Shown here piece by piece: positions 6,991-13,825 of a stretch of DNA of 22,731 nt; the stretch's first letter is position 1, and each line of letters starts with the position of its first letter. Under the pieces are notes generated by a model. It made no database searches, was not told the DNA's origin, and worked only from the letters and a program-made list of their open reading frames with translations. Made by a program: the position numbers and the translations under genes. This stretch comes from Bacteroidales bacterium M7 (GTDB lineage: Bacteria; Bacteroidota; Bacteroidia; Bacteroidales; Muribaculaceae). The DNA is taken from assembly GCA_001689515.1 (NCBI GenBank), contig LUJR01000017.1:1-22731 (forward strand). Reading direction: 5' to 3'.

Positions 6991-8064
6991 ATGAACCCAT
7001 TTAAACTCAATCCGCGACGTTTAAGGCTACTGAGACGCGTCATAAAAGGACTACGACCAGATGCAGCCTCAGTGCGTTTTCTCTACAACCATGCACGTTG
7101 GTTGTTCTTGAACAAAAACAAATGCACCAAAGTCCCCCCGCCAGTCAATCTCATTCTCGAACTGAGTGCACGATGCAACCTGCATTGCATAATGTGCGCC
7201 CGTGAATCCCGTTACGGCAAAGAGATGGATCAAGGGTTCATGCCGCCTGACAAAGCTAAGAAAATCATCGATCAGGCACTCCCCTACCTTACCTCTATCG
7301 GTCTTACCGGACTTGGCGAAACATTCCTATACCCTCATCTGGAGGAAATATGCCGCTACATCAAGGCACGCAAGCCAAACGTCGTAATCACATGCTCGAC
7401 AAACGCCCATTTTCATGGATTCCTTGACAAACTTGACAAGGCAATACCATATATCGACAACCTCCAGATCTCAGTGGACGGCGTAGGGAAAGTCTATGAG
7501 ACCATACGCCCCGACACCGATTTCGCATTCATACGGCAGAACATCATAAGTACCGCCGAGGCATGCCGCCGTCATAACGTGGAGTTGAAATTCAACCTCG
7601 TGGCGATGCCACAAAACATCGGCAACCTCAAGGAGGTCATAAACCTTACAAAAGAGGCTGGAGCACGCTCCCTTGAAATAAATCCCATGAATGTGGCAGG
7701 AAATACATCGGTCGGCCGCGAGTTCTACGATTTCTTCCGTTCTGCCCCGTATCTGGAAACATGCAGAGAAATCACCGCTTACGCGGCTCAAGAAGGCGTG
7801 GAGCTGTCACTGCTTCCATTTCAGGAGCGACCTGATTTCCGAGACTGCCCGTTCCCGTGGGACCATCCCTACATCACTTGGAACGGCTATCTGGTGCCCT
7901 GCTGCGGAAAACCGTTCCCAAAACTGCTCAATTTTGGTAATGTGTTCGAGACCGGAGACCTGATGTCGGTCATAAACAGTCCAGCGGCACAGGCGTTCAG
8001 GCGTCGCTGGCAACAACGCAAAGCTCCCGCATTCTGCGCCAACTGCCAGTACGTGACATTTTAA
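6991..8064 (+). CDS. radical SAM/SPASM domain protein
   Basis: This 357-aa protein has the radical SAM cluster motif CNLHCIMC (Cys62, Cys66, Cys69), which binds the 4Fe-4S cluster that cleaves S-adenosylmethionine. 'TGLGETFLYPHLEE' around 105-118 resembles the family's GGE region. The C-terminus has a SPASM-type auxiliary-cluster domain with Cys286, Cys304, Cys305, Cys349 and Cys352 ('GYLVPCCGKPF', 'FCANCQ'). SPASM enzymes modify peptides, proteins or small molecules; nothing here identifies the substrate. The N-terminal 45 residues are basic. It appears monocistronic between a hairpin upstream and the fba promoter downstream. No precursor-peptide gene or maturase partner is adjacent. Confidence 0.9.
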   Translation: MNPFKLNPRRLRLLRRVIKGLRPDAASVRFLYNHARWLFLNKNKCTKVPPPVNLILELSARCNLHCIMCARESRYGKEMDQGFMPPDKAKKIIDQALPYLTSIGLTGLGETFLYPHLEEICRYIKARKPNVVITCSTNAHFHGFLDKLDKAIPYIDNLQISVDGVGKVYETIRPDTDFAFIRQNIISTAEACRRHNVELKFNLVAMPQNIGNLKEVINLTKEAGARSLEINPMNVAGNTSVGREFYDFFRSAPYLETCREITAYAAQEGVELSLLPFQERPDFRDCPFPWDHPYITWNGYLVPCCGKPFPKLLNFGNVFETGDLMSVINSPAAQAFRRRWQQRKAPAFCANCQYVTF

Positions 8065-8132
8065 GAGGGTGTTTAATAACGAATGTTATCTCAATTTCAC
8101 ATAGTTGCTTAGGGTTGTATGAAATTTTTCAT

Positions 8133-8140
8133 TAACTTTG
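8133..8140 (+). promoter_or_regulatory. -7 box of the aldolase gene
   Basis: TAACTTTG matches the -7 consensus and lies 61 nt before the aldolase ATG, implying a leader of about 55 nt. Confidence 0.6.
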
Positions 8141-8201
8141 CAACAGGTTTAATATACTCAGAATACCTAATATTTACATAACTATAATCCAACAAGCCAT
8201 T

Positions 8202-9200
8202 ATGGTAAGCTACAAAGACTTAGGTTTGGTCAACACCCGCGAGATGTTTGCCAAAGCCATCAAGGGCGGATATGCAATCCCCGCGTTCAACTTCAACAAC
8301 ATGGAGCAGCTTCAGGCCATCATCAAGGCAGCTGCTGAGGAAAAATCACCCGTAATCCTTCAGGTATCAAAGGGCGCACGTAACTATGCCAACGCTACAC
8401 TGCTGCGCTACATGGCACAGGGTGCCGTGGCTTATGCCAAGGAACTCGGCTGGGAAAATCCCCAGATCGTGCTTCACCTCGACCATGGTGACAGCTTCGA
8501 ACTTTGCAAATCTTGCATCGACAACGGCTTCTCATCTGTGATGATCGACGGCAGCCACCTTCCCTATGAGGAGAATGTAGCCCTGACAAAGCAGGTAGTA
8601 GACTACGCTCATCAGCATGATGTGACTGTAGAAGGTGAGCTCGGCGTACTCGCTGGCGTAGAAGATGAAGTATCTTCTGACCACCACACCTACACCGACC
8701 CCGAAGAGGTTATCGACTTCGCAACCCGCACAGGCTGCGACAGCCTCGCCATCTCTATCGGTACAAGCCACGGTGCTTACAAGTTTACCCCCGAGCAGTG
8801 CACACGCAACGCCGAAGGCCGTCTCGTTCCCCCGCCCTTGGCATTTGAGGTGCTCGACGCAGTAATGGAGAAACTCCCCGGCTTCCCCATCGTGCTCCAC
8901 GGCTCATCTTCTGTTCCCCAGGAATACGTAGACATGATCAACGAATACGGCGGCAAGCTCCCCGACGCTATCGGCATCCCCGAAGAAGAGCTCCGCAAGG
9001 CTGCAAAGAGCGCAGTATGCAAGATCAACATCGACTCTGACAGCCGTCTTGCCATGACCGCAGCCGTGCGCAAGGTATTCCATGACAAGCCCGGTGAATT
9101 CGACCCCCGCAAGTATCTCGGTCCGGCTCGTGACGAGATGGAGAAGCTCTACAAGCACAAGATCGAAAACGTGCTCGGGTCGGCAGGCAAAGCTGAATAA
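8202..9200 (+). CDS. fba: class II fructose-bisphosphate aldolase
   Basis: This enzyme interconverts fructose 1,6-bisphosphate with dihydroxyacetone phosphate and glyceraldehyde 3-phosphate in cytoplasmic glycolysis and gluconeogenesis. The 332-aa protein carries the zinc-dependent class II features: 'LHLDHGDS' (Asp94, His95), 'VEGELG' around 143-148, 'SIGTSHGAYK' (His190), and 'VLHGSSSVP' (His233). His95, His190 and His233 are the expected metal ligands. 'INIDSDSRLA' binds substrate phosphate in the family. Codon use is strongly biased toward C-ending codons, which suggests high expression. The length matches the short Bacteroidetes type. It is a single-gene unit with its own promoter and a very strong terminator. 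Confidence 0.97.
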   Translation: MVSYKDLGLVNTREMFAKAIKGGYAIPAFNFNNMEQLQAIIKAAAEEKSPVILQVSKGARNYANATLLRYMAQGAVAYAKELGWENPQIVLHLDHGDSFELCKSCIDNGFSSVMIDGSHLPYEENVALTKQVVDYAHQHDVTVEGELGVLAGVEDEVSSDHHTYTDPEEVIDFATRTGCDSLAISIGTSHGAYKFTPEQCTRNAEGRLVPPPLAFEVLDAVMEKLPGFPIVLHGSSSVPQEYVDMINEYGGKLPDAIGIPEEELRKAAKSAVCKINIDSDSRLAMTAAVRKVFHDKPGEFDPRKYLGPARDEMEKLYKHKIENVLGSAGKAE

Positions 9201-9223
9201 TCAGCACTGACACGACACTATAT

Positions 9224-9261
9224 ATATATCCCCGAAGGCACATGTGCCTTCGGGGATATAT
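9224..9261 (+). terminator. 38-bp perfect-palindrome terminator after fba
   Basis: The two 19-base arms (ATATATCCCCGAAGGCACA and its reverse complement) abut with no spacer and are followed by TTTG after a T-run. The G+C-rich middle with AT-rich base and trailing T's is a standard intrinsic terminator, although a perfect spacer-less palindrome is unusually regular. It starts 23 nt after the stop codon. Confidence 0.9.
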
Positions 9262-9352
9262 TTTGCATCAAACCCATCAGAGATACGGACATCCCGCGTC
9301 ATGCGCTTGCAAATATCATGGCATCTATGATGATATCTCGTGATTTCTTTGT

Positions 9353-9360
9353 TATATTTG
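9353..9360 (+). promoter_or_regulatory. -7 box of the histidine phosphatase gene
   Basis: TATATTTG matches TAnnTTTG, 24 nt before the ATG at 9385. Confidence 0.6.
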
Positions 9361-9384
9361 CATGTAATACACATCTAACTCGTT

Positions 9385-10716
9385 ATGAACATCACATCAT
9401 ATAAGGGATTTATACGCAAAGCCATTGGTATGATCGGATTTGTCGCCGCTTCGCTGATACTTACGGAAGCATCAGCAGTGCAGGATCCCACCGCCACCAA
9501 TTTCGACTACACGCAGTGTCAGGGCAGCTATATGCCATACCCGGTACCAACATCAATAATAGCCACCCCTGATTCGCTTAAGCCCGTACTCGTCAACCAT
9601 GTCGGCAGACATGGAGCTCGGTACTATTCATCGCCTCGGGATGTGGAAGCTTTGCGAGAAGCTCTCGGAAATTCCTCATCCATCGGCACCATTACCCCTT
9701 TGGGCAAACGGTTGATGGCTCTGACAGATGTCATTATGGCAAAAAGCAAGGGACGCTGGGGTGCACTTGACAGTCTCGGCATGGCTGAACAGCGTGGCAT
9801 AGCCGCCCGTATGGTACGTACCTACCCCGAGCTGTTTAAGGAGGGACATATCAATGCCATCTCCAGTCGCATACCCCGGTGTGTCAACAGCATGTACAGT
9901 TTCCTCTATCAGGTCACACGACTCAACAACAGCGTAGACATCAACGCGTCCTCCGGACCGCAGGAGTCATGGCTCATGCGACCTTTTGAAACCGATGAGA
10001 CATACGTCGCCTGGGCAGCAGAAAAGCCATGGGAACCTATCGTGGAGGATTACACGAACGTGACCGCACCACTGACTCCGCTTATCAAGGTACTCGGAAA
10101 AAACTACCCCATACAACCCAAGGAGGCACGCGAACTGGTCATGTCCATGTACAAGGTGCTTGCCGGACTTGAGGCAATGATGCTCCCGACCGACATCAGC
10201 GAATACTTCACACGTGATGAATACAACCGCCTATGGTCATGCAACAACCTCCGTCAGTATCTCGTTCGCACTGCCTCTACTCTCTCCACCATCCCGGCAG
10301 AAATATCCATACCCCTCATCAAGGACATTATCGCCACCACTGACAAGGCTGTAGAAGCCGACAAGGCATCCAAAAGCAAGCAAGTTTCCAACTCCGATAA
10401 TCCCACGGTGATATTACGCTTCGGACATGCCGAAACCATGATGCCGCTACTGTCGCAGATGCGGCTGCCTGGATGTTATTACATGACCAACTACTTCGAC
10501 ACAGTAGGCAAGCACTGGCAGAATTTCCATGTCGTACCGATGGCATCTAACCTACAGATCATACTTTTCCGCCACAAACGGGGCACGTATTATGTAAGGC
10601 TCCAACTCAATGAAGTGCCATTGTCACTTGACCCAGATAACCCGTCCAATATCTATATTCCCTGGGATGTCGCACGTGAGCGTCTCCAGAGATGCATTCC
10701 TTTTTATGAGCAATGA
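9385..10716 (+). CDS. exported MINPP-like histidine phosphatase
   Basis: This 443-aa protein belongs to the clade-2 histidine phosphatase superfamily. The catalytic motif GRHGARY places the nucleophile at His76, and the second motif is HAE (His348-Ala349-Glu350) in 'RFGHAETMMPLL'. HAE rather than HD is typical of multiple inositol polyphosphate phosphatases (MINPP), which remove phosphates from phytate and other inositol phosphates; Bacteroides homologues are known. Length fits those bacterial enzymes. A signal peptide is visible in about the first 31 residues (hydrophobic 'AIGMIGFVAASLIL', then 'ASA'), so it is exported to the periplasm or beyond. It has its own promoter. Substrate preference is inferred from the HAE motif; a general acid phosphatase is the alternative. 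Confidence 0.88.
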   Translation: MNITSYKGFIRKAIGMIGFVAASLILTEASAVQDPTATNFDYTQCQGSYMPYPVPTSIIATPDSLKPVLVNHVGRHGARYYSSPRDVEALREALGNSSSIGTITPLGKRLMALTDVIMAKSKGRWGALDSLGMAEQRGIAARMVRTYPELFKEGHINAISSRIPRCVNSMYSFLYQVTRLNNSVDINASSGPQESWLMRPFETDETYVAWAAEKPWEPIVEDYTNVTAPLTPLIKVLGKNYPIQPKEARELVMSMYKVLAGLEAMMLPTDISEYFTRDEYNRLWSCNNLRQYLVRTASTLSTIPAEISIPLIKDIIATTDKAVEADKASKSKQVSNSDNPTVILRFGHAETMMPLLSQMRLPGCYYMTNYFDTVGKHWQNFHVVPMASNLQIILFRHKRGTYYVRLQLNEVPLSLDPDNPSNIYIPWDVARERLQRCIPFYEQ

Positions 10717-10747
10717 GCATTCATTATGCCGTTTGCCGTATTTTCAT

Positions 10748-10755
10748 TAATTTTG
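10748..10755 (+). promoter_or_regulatory. -7 box deciding the start of the next lipoprotein
   Basis: TAATTTTG matches the consensus. Transcription would begin about 10762, leaving only a few bases before the ATG at 10769 but about 40 nt before the ATG at 10802, which therefore is the better start. Confidence 0.6.
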
Positions 10756-10801
10756 CATCATATAACCGATGCTTACCAGCATATCCCATAGATTCCAGAT
10801 T

Positions 10802-11893
10802 ATGAAAATATCGCATACACTATGCGGCACTATCTCTGCCGCCATCCTACTATCCGTCACAGCATCCTGCTCCAAGTCCAATCAATGGAACCTGTCAGGA
10901 AATGTGAAGGACGCTCCGGAAAATACCACCCTGATTGTAGAAGCCAGCCAAAACGGCCGCTGGTATCCTCTCGACACCATCAAGACAGATGCCAACGGTG
11001 ATTTCAAAGTTGACCGCGAAGCTGCCGCCCATCCAGGCATATACCGTCTGCGCATGGCTGACAAAGTCATCTATTTTCCTATCGATAGCATTGATGCAAT
11101 AGCCATCAACACTACGATGGCTGCATTTGACACGGATTTCCATCTGAGCGGCACTCCAGAGGCTGAAATGATGGAAGCAGTAGATAAGCGACTGATGGAC
11201 GCCGCATCAAAACGTTCTGCGCAGGATGTGGTCTCTGACAGCCTGCTCAAACGCGAATTAGGACGCAAACTCCTCGCCAATCCTTCAGGCATAGTGGCTT
11301 ATTACATAATCAACAAGCAGATAGACGGTCGACAGCTTTTCAATCCATCCGACAAATTTGACAACCGTATCATCGGAGCCGTGGCAAACGCCTATGCCGA
11401 CTCACGCCCCAATGACCCGCGCACAGAATATCTCCGCAAACTCTACATCAGCGGTCGTCCGGCTGCCGTCCGCAACATTGAAGCTGCTGAAGTGCCCATG
11501 TTTGACATACGCCTCTTTGACCGCAAAGGACAGGAACAGAGCCTGACCGAGACTTCCAAATCCCATAAAGTGGTAGTGCTGAACTTCACGACCTACAGTG
11601 CTCCCGAATCCACCCCCTTCAACAACGAGCTACACAAAATCTGGAAGCAGCACGAAAGTCAGGGACTCGCCATCTATCAGGTATCCGTAAGCGATGAGGA
11701 GCCATTCTGGCGCAGCGCAGCAGCTAACCTCCCATGGATTTCAGTCTACCAGAGCGCGACCGCCGATGCTACTCCCATCCTGAATTATAATGTAGCCGTC
11801 CTCCCGACCACCTACATCATCGCCAACGGCGAAATAAAAGAGCGAGTAGAGGACATCACCCGTCTCAACACAGCAGTCAGCAAATACCTCTGA
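10802..11893 (+). CDS. TlpA-like lipoprotein lacking the CXXC motif
   Basis: This 363-aa protein begins MKISHTLCGTISAAILLSVT followed by the lipobox cysteine Cys23, so it should be a lipoprotein. Residues about 25-120 resemble the beta-rich DUF4369-type domain, a helical segment follows, and the last ~125 residues resemble a TlpA/AhpC-type thioredoxin fold ('VVVLNFTTYSAPESTPFNNE', later 'LPTTYIIANGEIKERV' with the cis-proline region). Where TlpA proteins have WCxxC this one has T-Y-S-A-P-E-S, so it cannot act as a dithiol oxidoreductase. It may be a binding or structural paralogue of the CGPC-bearing lipoprotein at 21538. An upstream ATG at 10769 would spoil the signal peptide and is disfavoured by the promoter. 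Confidence 0.85.
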   Translation: MKISHTLCGTISAAILLSVTASCSKSNQWNLSGNVKDAPENTTLIVEASQNGRWYPLDTIKTDANGDFKVDREAAAHPGIYRLRMADKVIYFPIDSIDAIAINTTMAAFDTDFHLSGTPEAEMMEAVDKRLMDAASKRSAQDVVSDSLLKRELGRKLLANPSGIVAYYIINKQIDGRQLFNPSDKFDNRIIGAVANAYADSRPNDPRTEYLRKLYISGRPAAVRNIEAAEVPMFDIRLFDRKGQEQSLTETSKSHKVVVLNFTTYSAPESTPFNNELHKIWKQHESQGLAIYQVSVSDEEPFWRSAAANLPWISVYQSATADATPILNYNVAVLPTTYIIANGEIKERVEDITRLNTAVSKYL

Positions 11894-11910
11894 TATAAAA
11901 TATTAAAGTT

Positions 11911-11940
11911 AAAAGGGACGCGGCATGCCGCGTCCCTTTT
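11911..11940 (+). terminator. terminator built from a REP-like palindrome
   Basis: A 30-bp perfect palindrome with 15-base arms AAAAGGGACGCGGCA and its reverse complement, followed by one more T. It begins 17 nt after the lipoprotein stop codon, so it is almost certainly its intrinsic terminator. The core is the GCGGC-class REP-like unit, with the GTAG head replaced by AAAG so that the flanks form the A and T tracts. Confidence 0.88.
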
Positions 11941-12011
11941 TCAATTACTTAAAAGTCGTTTTTATAGTTAACGCACAAAGTAAATATGCGTTTTGCATGC
12001 AGGCGGATATT

Positions 12012-12043
12012 TTGTAGGGACATGCCACGGCATGTCCCTACAA
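12012..12043. repeat. fused back-to-back REP-like unit, ATGCC class
   Basis: The 15-base arms TTGTAGGGACATGCC (12012-12026) and its reverse complement (12029-12043) flank only AC. Read from either strand it starts with a full 23-nt GTAG-headed unit, so two units overlap almost completely. It lies 43 nt from the 3' end of the DJ-1-type gene, which reads toward it, and may act as that gene's terminator. Confidence 0.8.
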
Positions 12044-12085
12044 TTTGCACAAAAGCTTACTGCGTTTCTATAAACAACTTCTTAA

Positions 12086-12661
12086 TCAGAGATAATAGTT
12101 GAGATGCTTATCATAGAAAAGCATCCCCTCTCCTACCTTCTTGGCTTCGCTGTCACCTTTGGTTTCGGCAACTATGCTGAGCGCAAATACAAGAGCCGAT
12201 GACGGGCCATTGGATGTCACAATATTACCTGAAACCACCACACGGCGAGGCTGGAATATGGCTTGCGGTGCTACGGATTCAAAACCGGGATAACATGTTG
12301 CTTCCTTGCCGTCAAGCAATCCGAGCTCGCCCAGGACTACTGCCGGAGCGGCACAAATGGCTGCTATATGGCCGCCTTCGGCATTATGTTTAAGCAACAG
12401 ACTACACAGAGGCTTGAATTCATATAGGTTTGTCGCGCCCGGCATGCCTCCTGGAAGTATCAGCCAGTCACAATCGCTGAAATCAGCATCATCAAATGTC
12501 ATATCTGCCTTGATTATCACACCATGCGCACTCTCCACATCACGTGACGAAGTTACAGAGACTGTCTTCACGTCAATGCCTGCACGGCGAAGCACATCCA
12601 CAGGGGTCAATGCCTCAACCTCCTCAAATCCTGGTGCCAAAAATACATAAGAACTTTTCAT
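12086..12661 (-). CDS. DJ-1/PfpI family protein (YajL-like)
   Basis: The 191-aa protein starting MKSSYVFLAPGFEEVEALTP belongs to the DJ-1 family of the glutamine-amidotransferase-like superfamily. The nucleophile elbow 'AAICAAP' gives Cys103, and Glu16 in 'GFEEVEA' corresponds to the conserved glutamate that lowers the cysteine pKa. Human DJ-1's active-site-near His is Tyr here ('CYPGF'). Proposed roles in the family include glyoxalase or deglycase activity and oxidative-stress protection, which are debated. It is cytoplasmic, with no signal peptide. A reading frame extends upstream to 12733, but that start coincides with the -7 box, so I choose the ATG at 12659-12661. Confidence 0.92.
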   Translation of the reverse strand: MKSSYVFLAPGFEEVEALTPVDVLRRAGIDVKTVSVTSSRDVESAHGVIIKADMTFDDADFSDCDWLILPGGMPGATNLYEFKPLCSLLLKHNAEGGHIAAICAAPAVVLGELGLLDGKEATCYPGFESVAPQAIFQPRRVVVSGNIVTSNGPSSALVFALSIVAETKGDSEAKKVGEGMLFYDKHLNYYL

Positions 12662-12730
12662 AATAAGTGAATTTAAATATGCCACAAAAGGGCTGTATGG
12701 AAAAATATTGGTAACTTGCAATGCTTTAAA

Positions 12731-12738
12731 CAAAGCTA
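12731..12738 (-). promoter_or_regulatory. -7 box of the DJ-1-type gene
   Basis: On the minus strand TAGCTTTG matches TAnnTTTG. It would give a leader of about 60 nt to the ATG at 12661 and rules out the longer reading frame as the coding start. Confidence 0.55.
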
Positions 12739-12781
12739 CCCAATTTTACTCTAATAGCCTCGTCTTTTATCTTAATTTTTG

Positions 12782-13819
12782 ATGACATTGGTGCAATTAT
12801 TGTTAATCTGGTCAAAAAAGACATCAGTCAGAGCATTTCTGGCTCTCTTAATCGCAACCATCATATTCAGTGCATGTACAAACTCCAGCATATACCGCAC
12901 TGATGAGGGTGCGATATGGGCTACGCAATACCATATCAAATACAAAGCTCCACGCCAGATGACTGACAGCATACTCGCCACCCTCAGTCGCGTGGAGATG
13001 TCGGTGTCAGTGTTCAATGACAATTCACTGGTATCTCGCCTCAACCGCAATGAATCGTCTGTTACCGACAGCATACTCGCCACGGTATTCGAAGTGTCTC
13101 AGACTGTCAACCTTATCAGTCACGGAGCTTTTGACCCCACTCTCGGACCCCTGATAGAACTGTGGGGATTCGGACGTAACCGCCAGCTCCCAATGACTCC
13201 CGCCGACAGCCTCGTCACTAAAACGATGGAATATGTGGGCATTGCAGATTGCACCATAGACACTGAGCATGGGATTAAAAAGAAGCACCCTCTGACGCAA
13301 TTCAATTTCTCGGCAATCGCCAAGGGTTTAGCCTGTGACGAAGTGGGCAGGATGATGCAGCGCAACGGCATCTCCGACTACATGATAGAGATAGGTGGCG
13401 AAGTGGCTCTCCATGGATTCAATGAACGAGGGGAGAAATGGAGACTGAGCGTGGATGCACCGATAACTGATGAAGCAGACCCTGCAGCCCATCATCGTCT
13501 GACCATGATCGATGTAACCGATTGCGGAGTGGCAACAAGCGGCAACTACCGCAACTATCACCATGTATCAGGGCATGCCGTAGGTCATACCATCAGTCCT
13601 GTGACAGGCTATCCTGTTGACAACGGCTGTCTCTCCGCTACAGTCATTGCTCCCGACTGCATGCTGGCAGATGCTCTCGCCACATCATGCATGGTCATGA
13701 ATCCTGACAGTGCGATGACAATGATAGAAAGCCTTCCTGACACGGAGGTACTGATGGTCTTGTCTGGCACACCATATAAGACGGTTACATCCCGAGGTTT
13801 TCCAAAACTCCACAACTGA
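12782..13819 (+). CDS. apbE: FAD:protein FMN transferase (ApbE), lipoprotein
   Basis: ApbE moves FMN from FAD onto a Thr or Ser of target flavoproteins, such as the Nqr/Rnf subunits, in the periplasm. The 345-aa sequence has an export segment ending in a lipobox ('IIFSAC', Cys32), consistent with a membrane-anchored lipoprotein. Family motifs in order are FDPTLGPL (117-124), FNFSAIAKG (174-182), IGGEVALHG (204-212), ATSGNYRNY (251-259), HTISPVTG (269-276) and ADALATSCMV (296-305, with the metal-binding Asp297 and Thr301). The start is uncertain: ATG at 12782 is used, but it is very close to a possible -7 box, and TTG codons at 12788 or 12800 are alternatives. It heads a four-gene cluster; no Nqr or Rnf genes are nearby. 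Confidence 0.93.
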   Translation: MTLVQLLLIWSKKTSVRAFLALLIATIIFSACTNSSIYRTDEGAIWATQYHIKYKAPRQMTDSILATLSRVEMSVSVFNDNSLVSRLNRNESSVTDSILATVFEVSQTVNLISHGAFDPTLGPLIELWGFGRNRQLPMTPADSLVTKTMEYVGIADCTIDTEHGIKKKHPLTQFNFSAIAKGLACDEVGRMMQRNGISDYMIEIGGEVALHGFNERGEKWRLSVDAPITDEADPAAHHRLTMIDVTDCGVATSGNYRNYHHVSGHAVGHTISPVTGYPVDNGCLSATVIAPDCMLADALATSCMVMNPDSAMTMIESLPDTEVLMVLSGTPYKTVTSRGFPKLHN

Positions 13820-13825
13820 ATCTCT

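Noticed and set aside
6669..8064. Small peptide gene directly before a radical SAM/SPASM gene, resembling a RiPP precursor-maturase pair
   Set aside because: The small protein is a recognisable Hc1-type basic helical protein without a leader-core layout or Cys, and a hairpin terminator separates the two genes.
10769..10801. Upstream ATG extending the CXXC-less lipoprotein by 11 residues
   Set aside because: It lies only about 7 nt from the predicted transcription start and puts a polar segment before a standard lipoprotein signal peptide.
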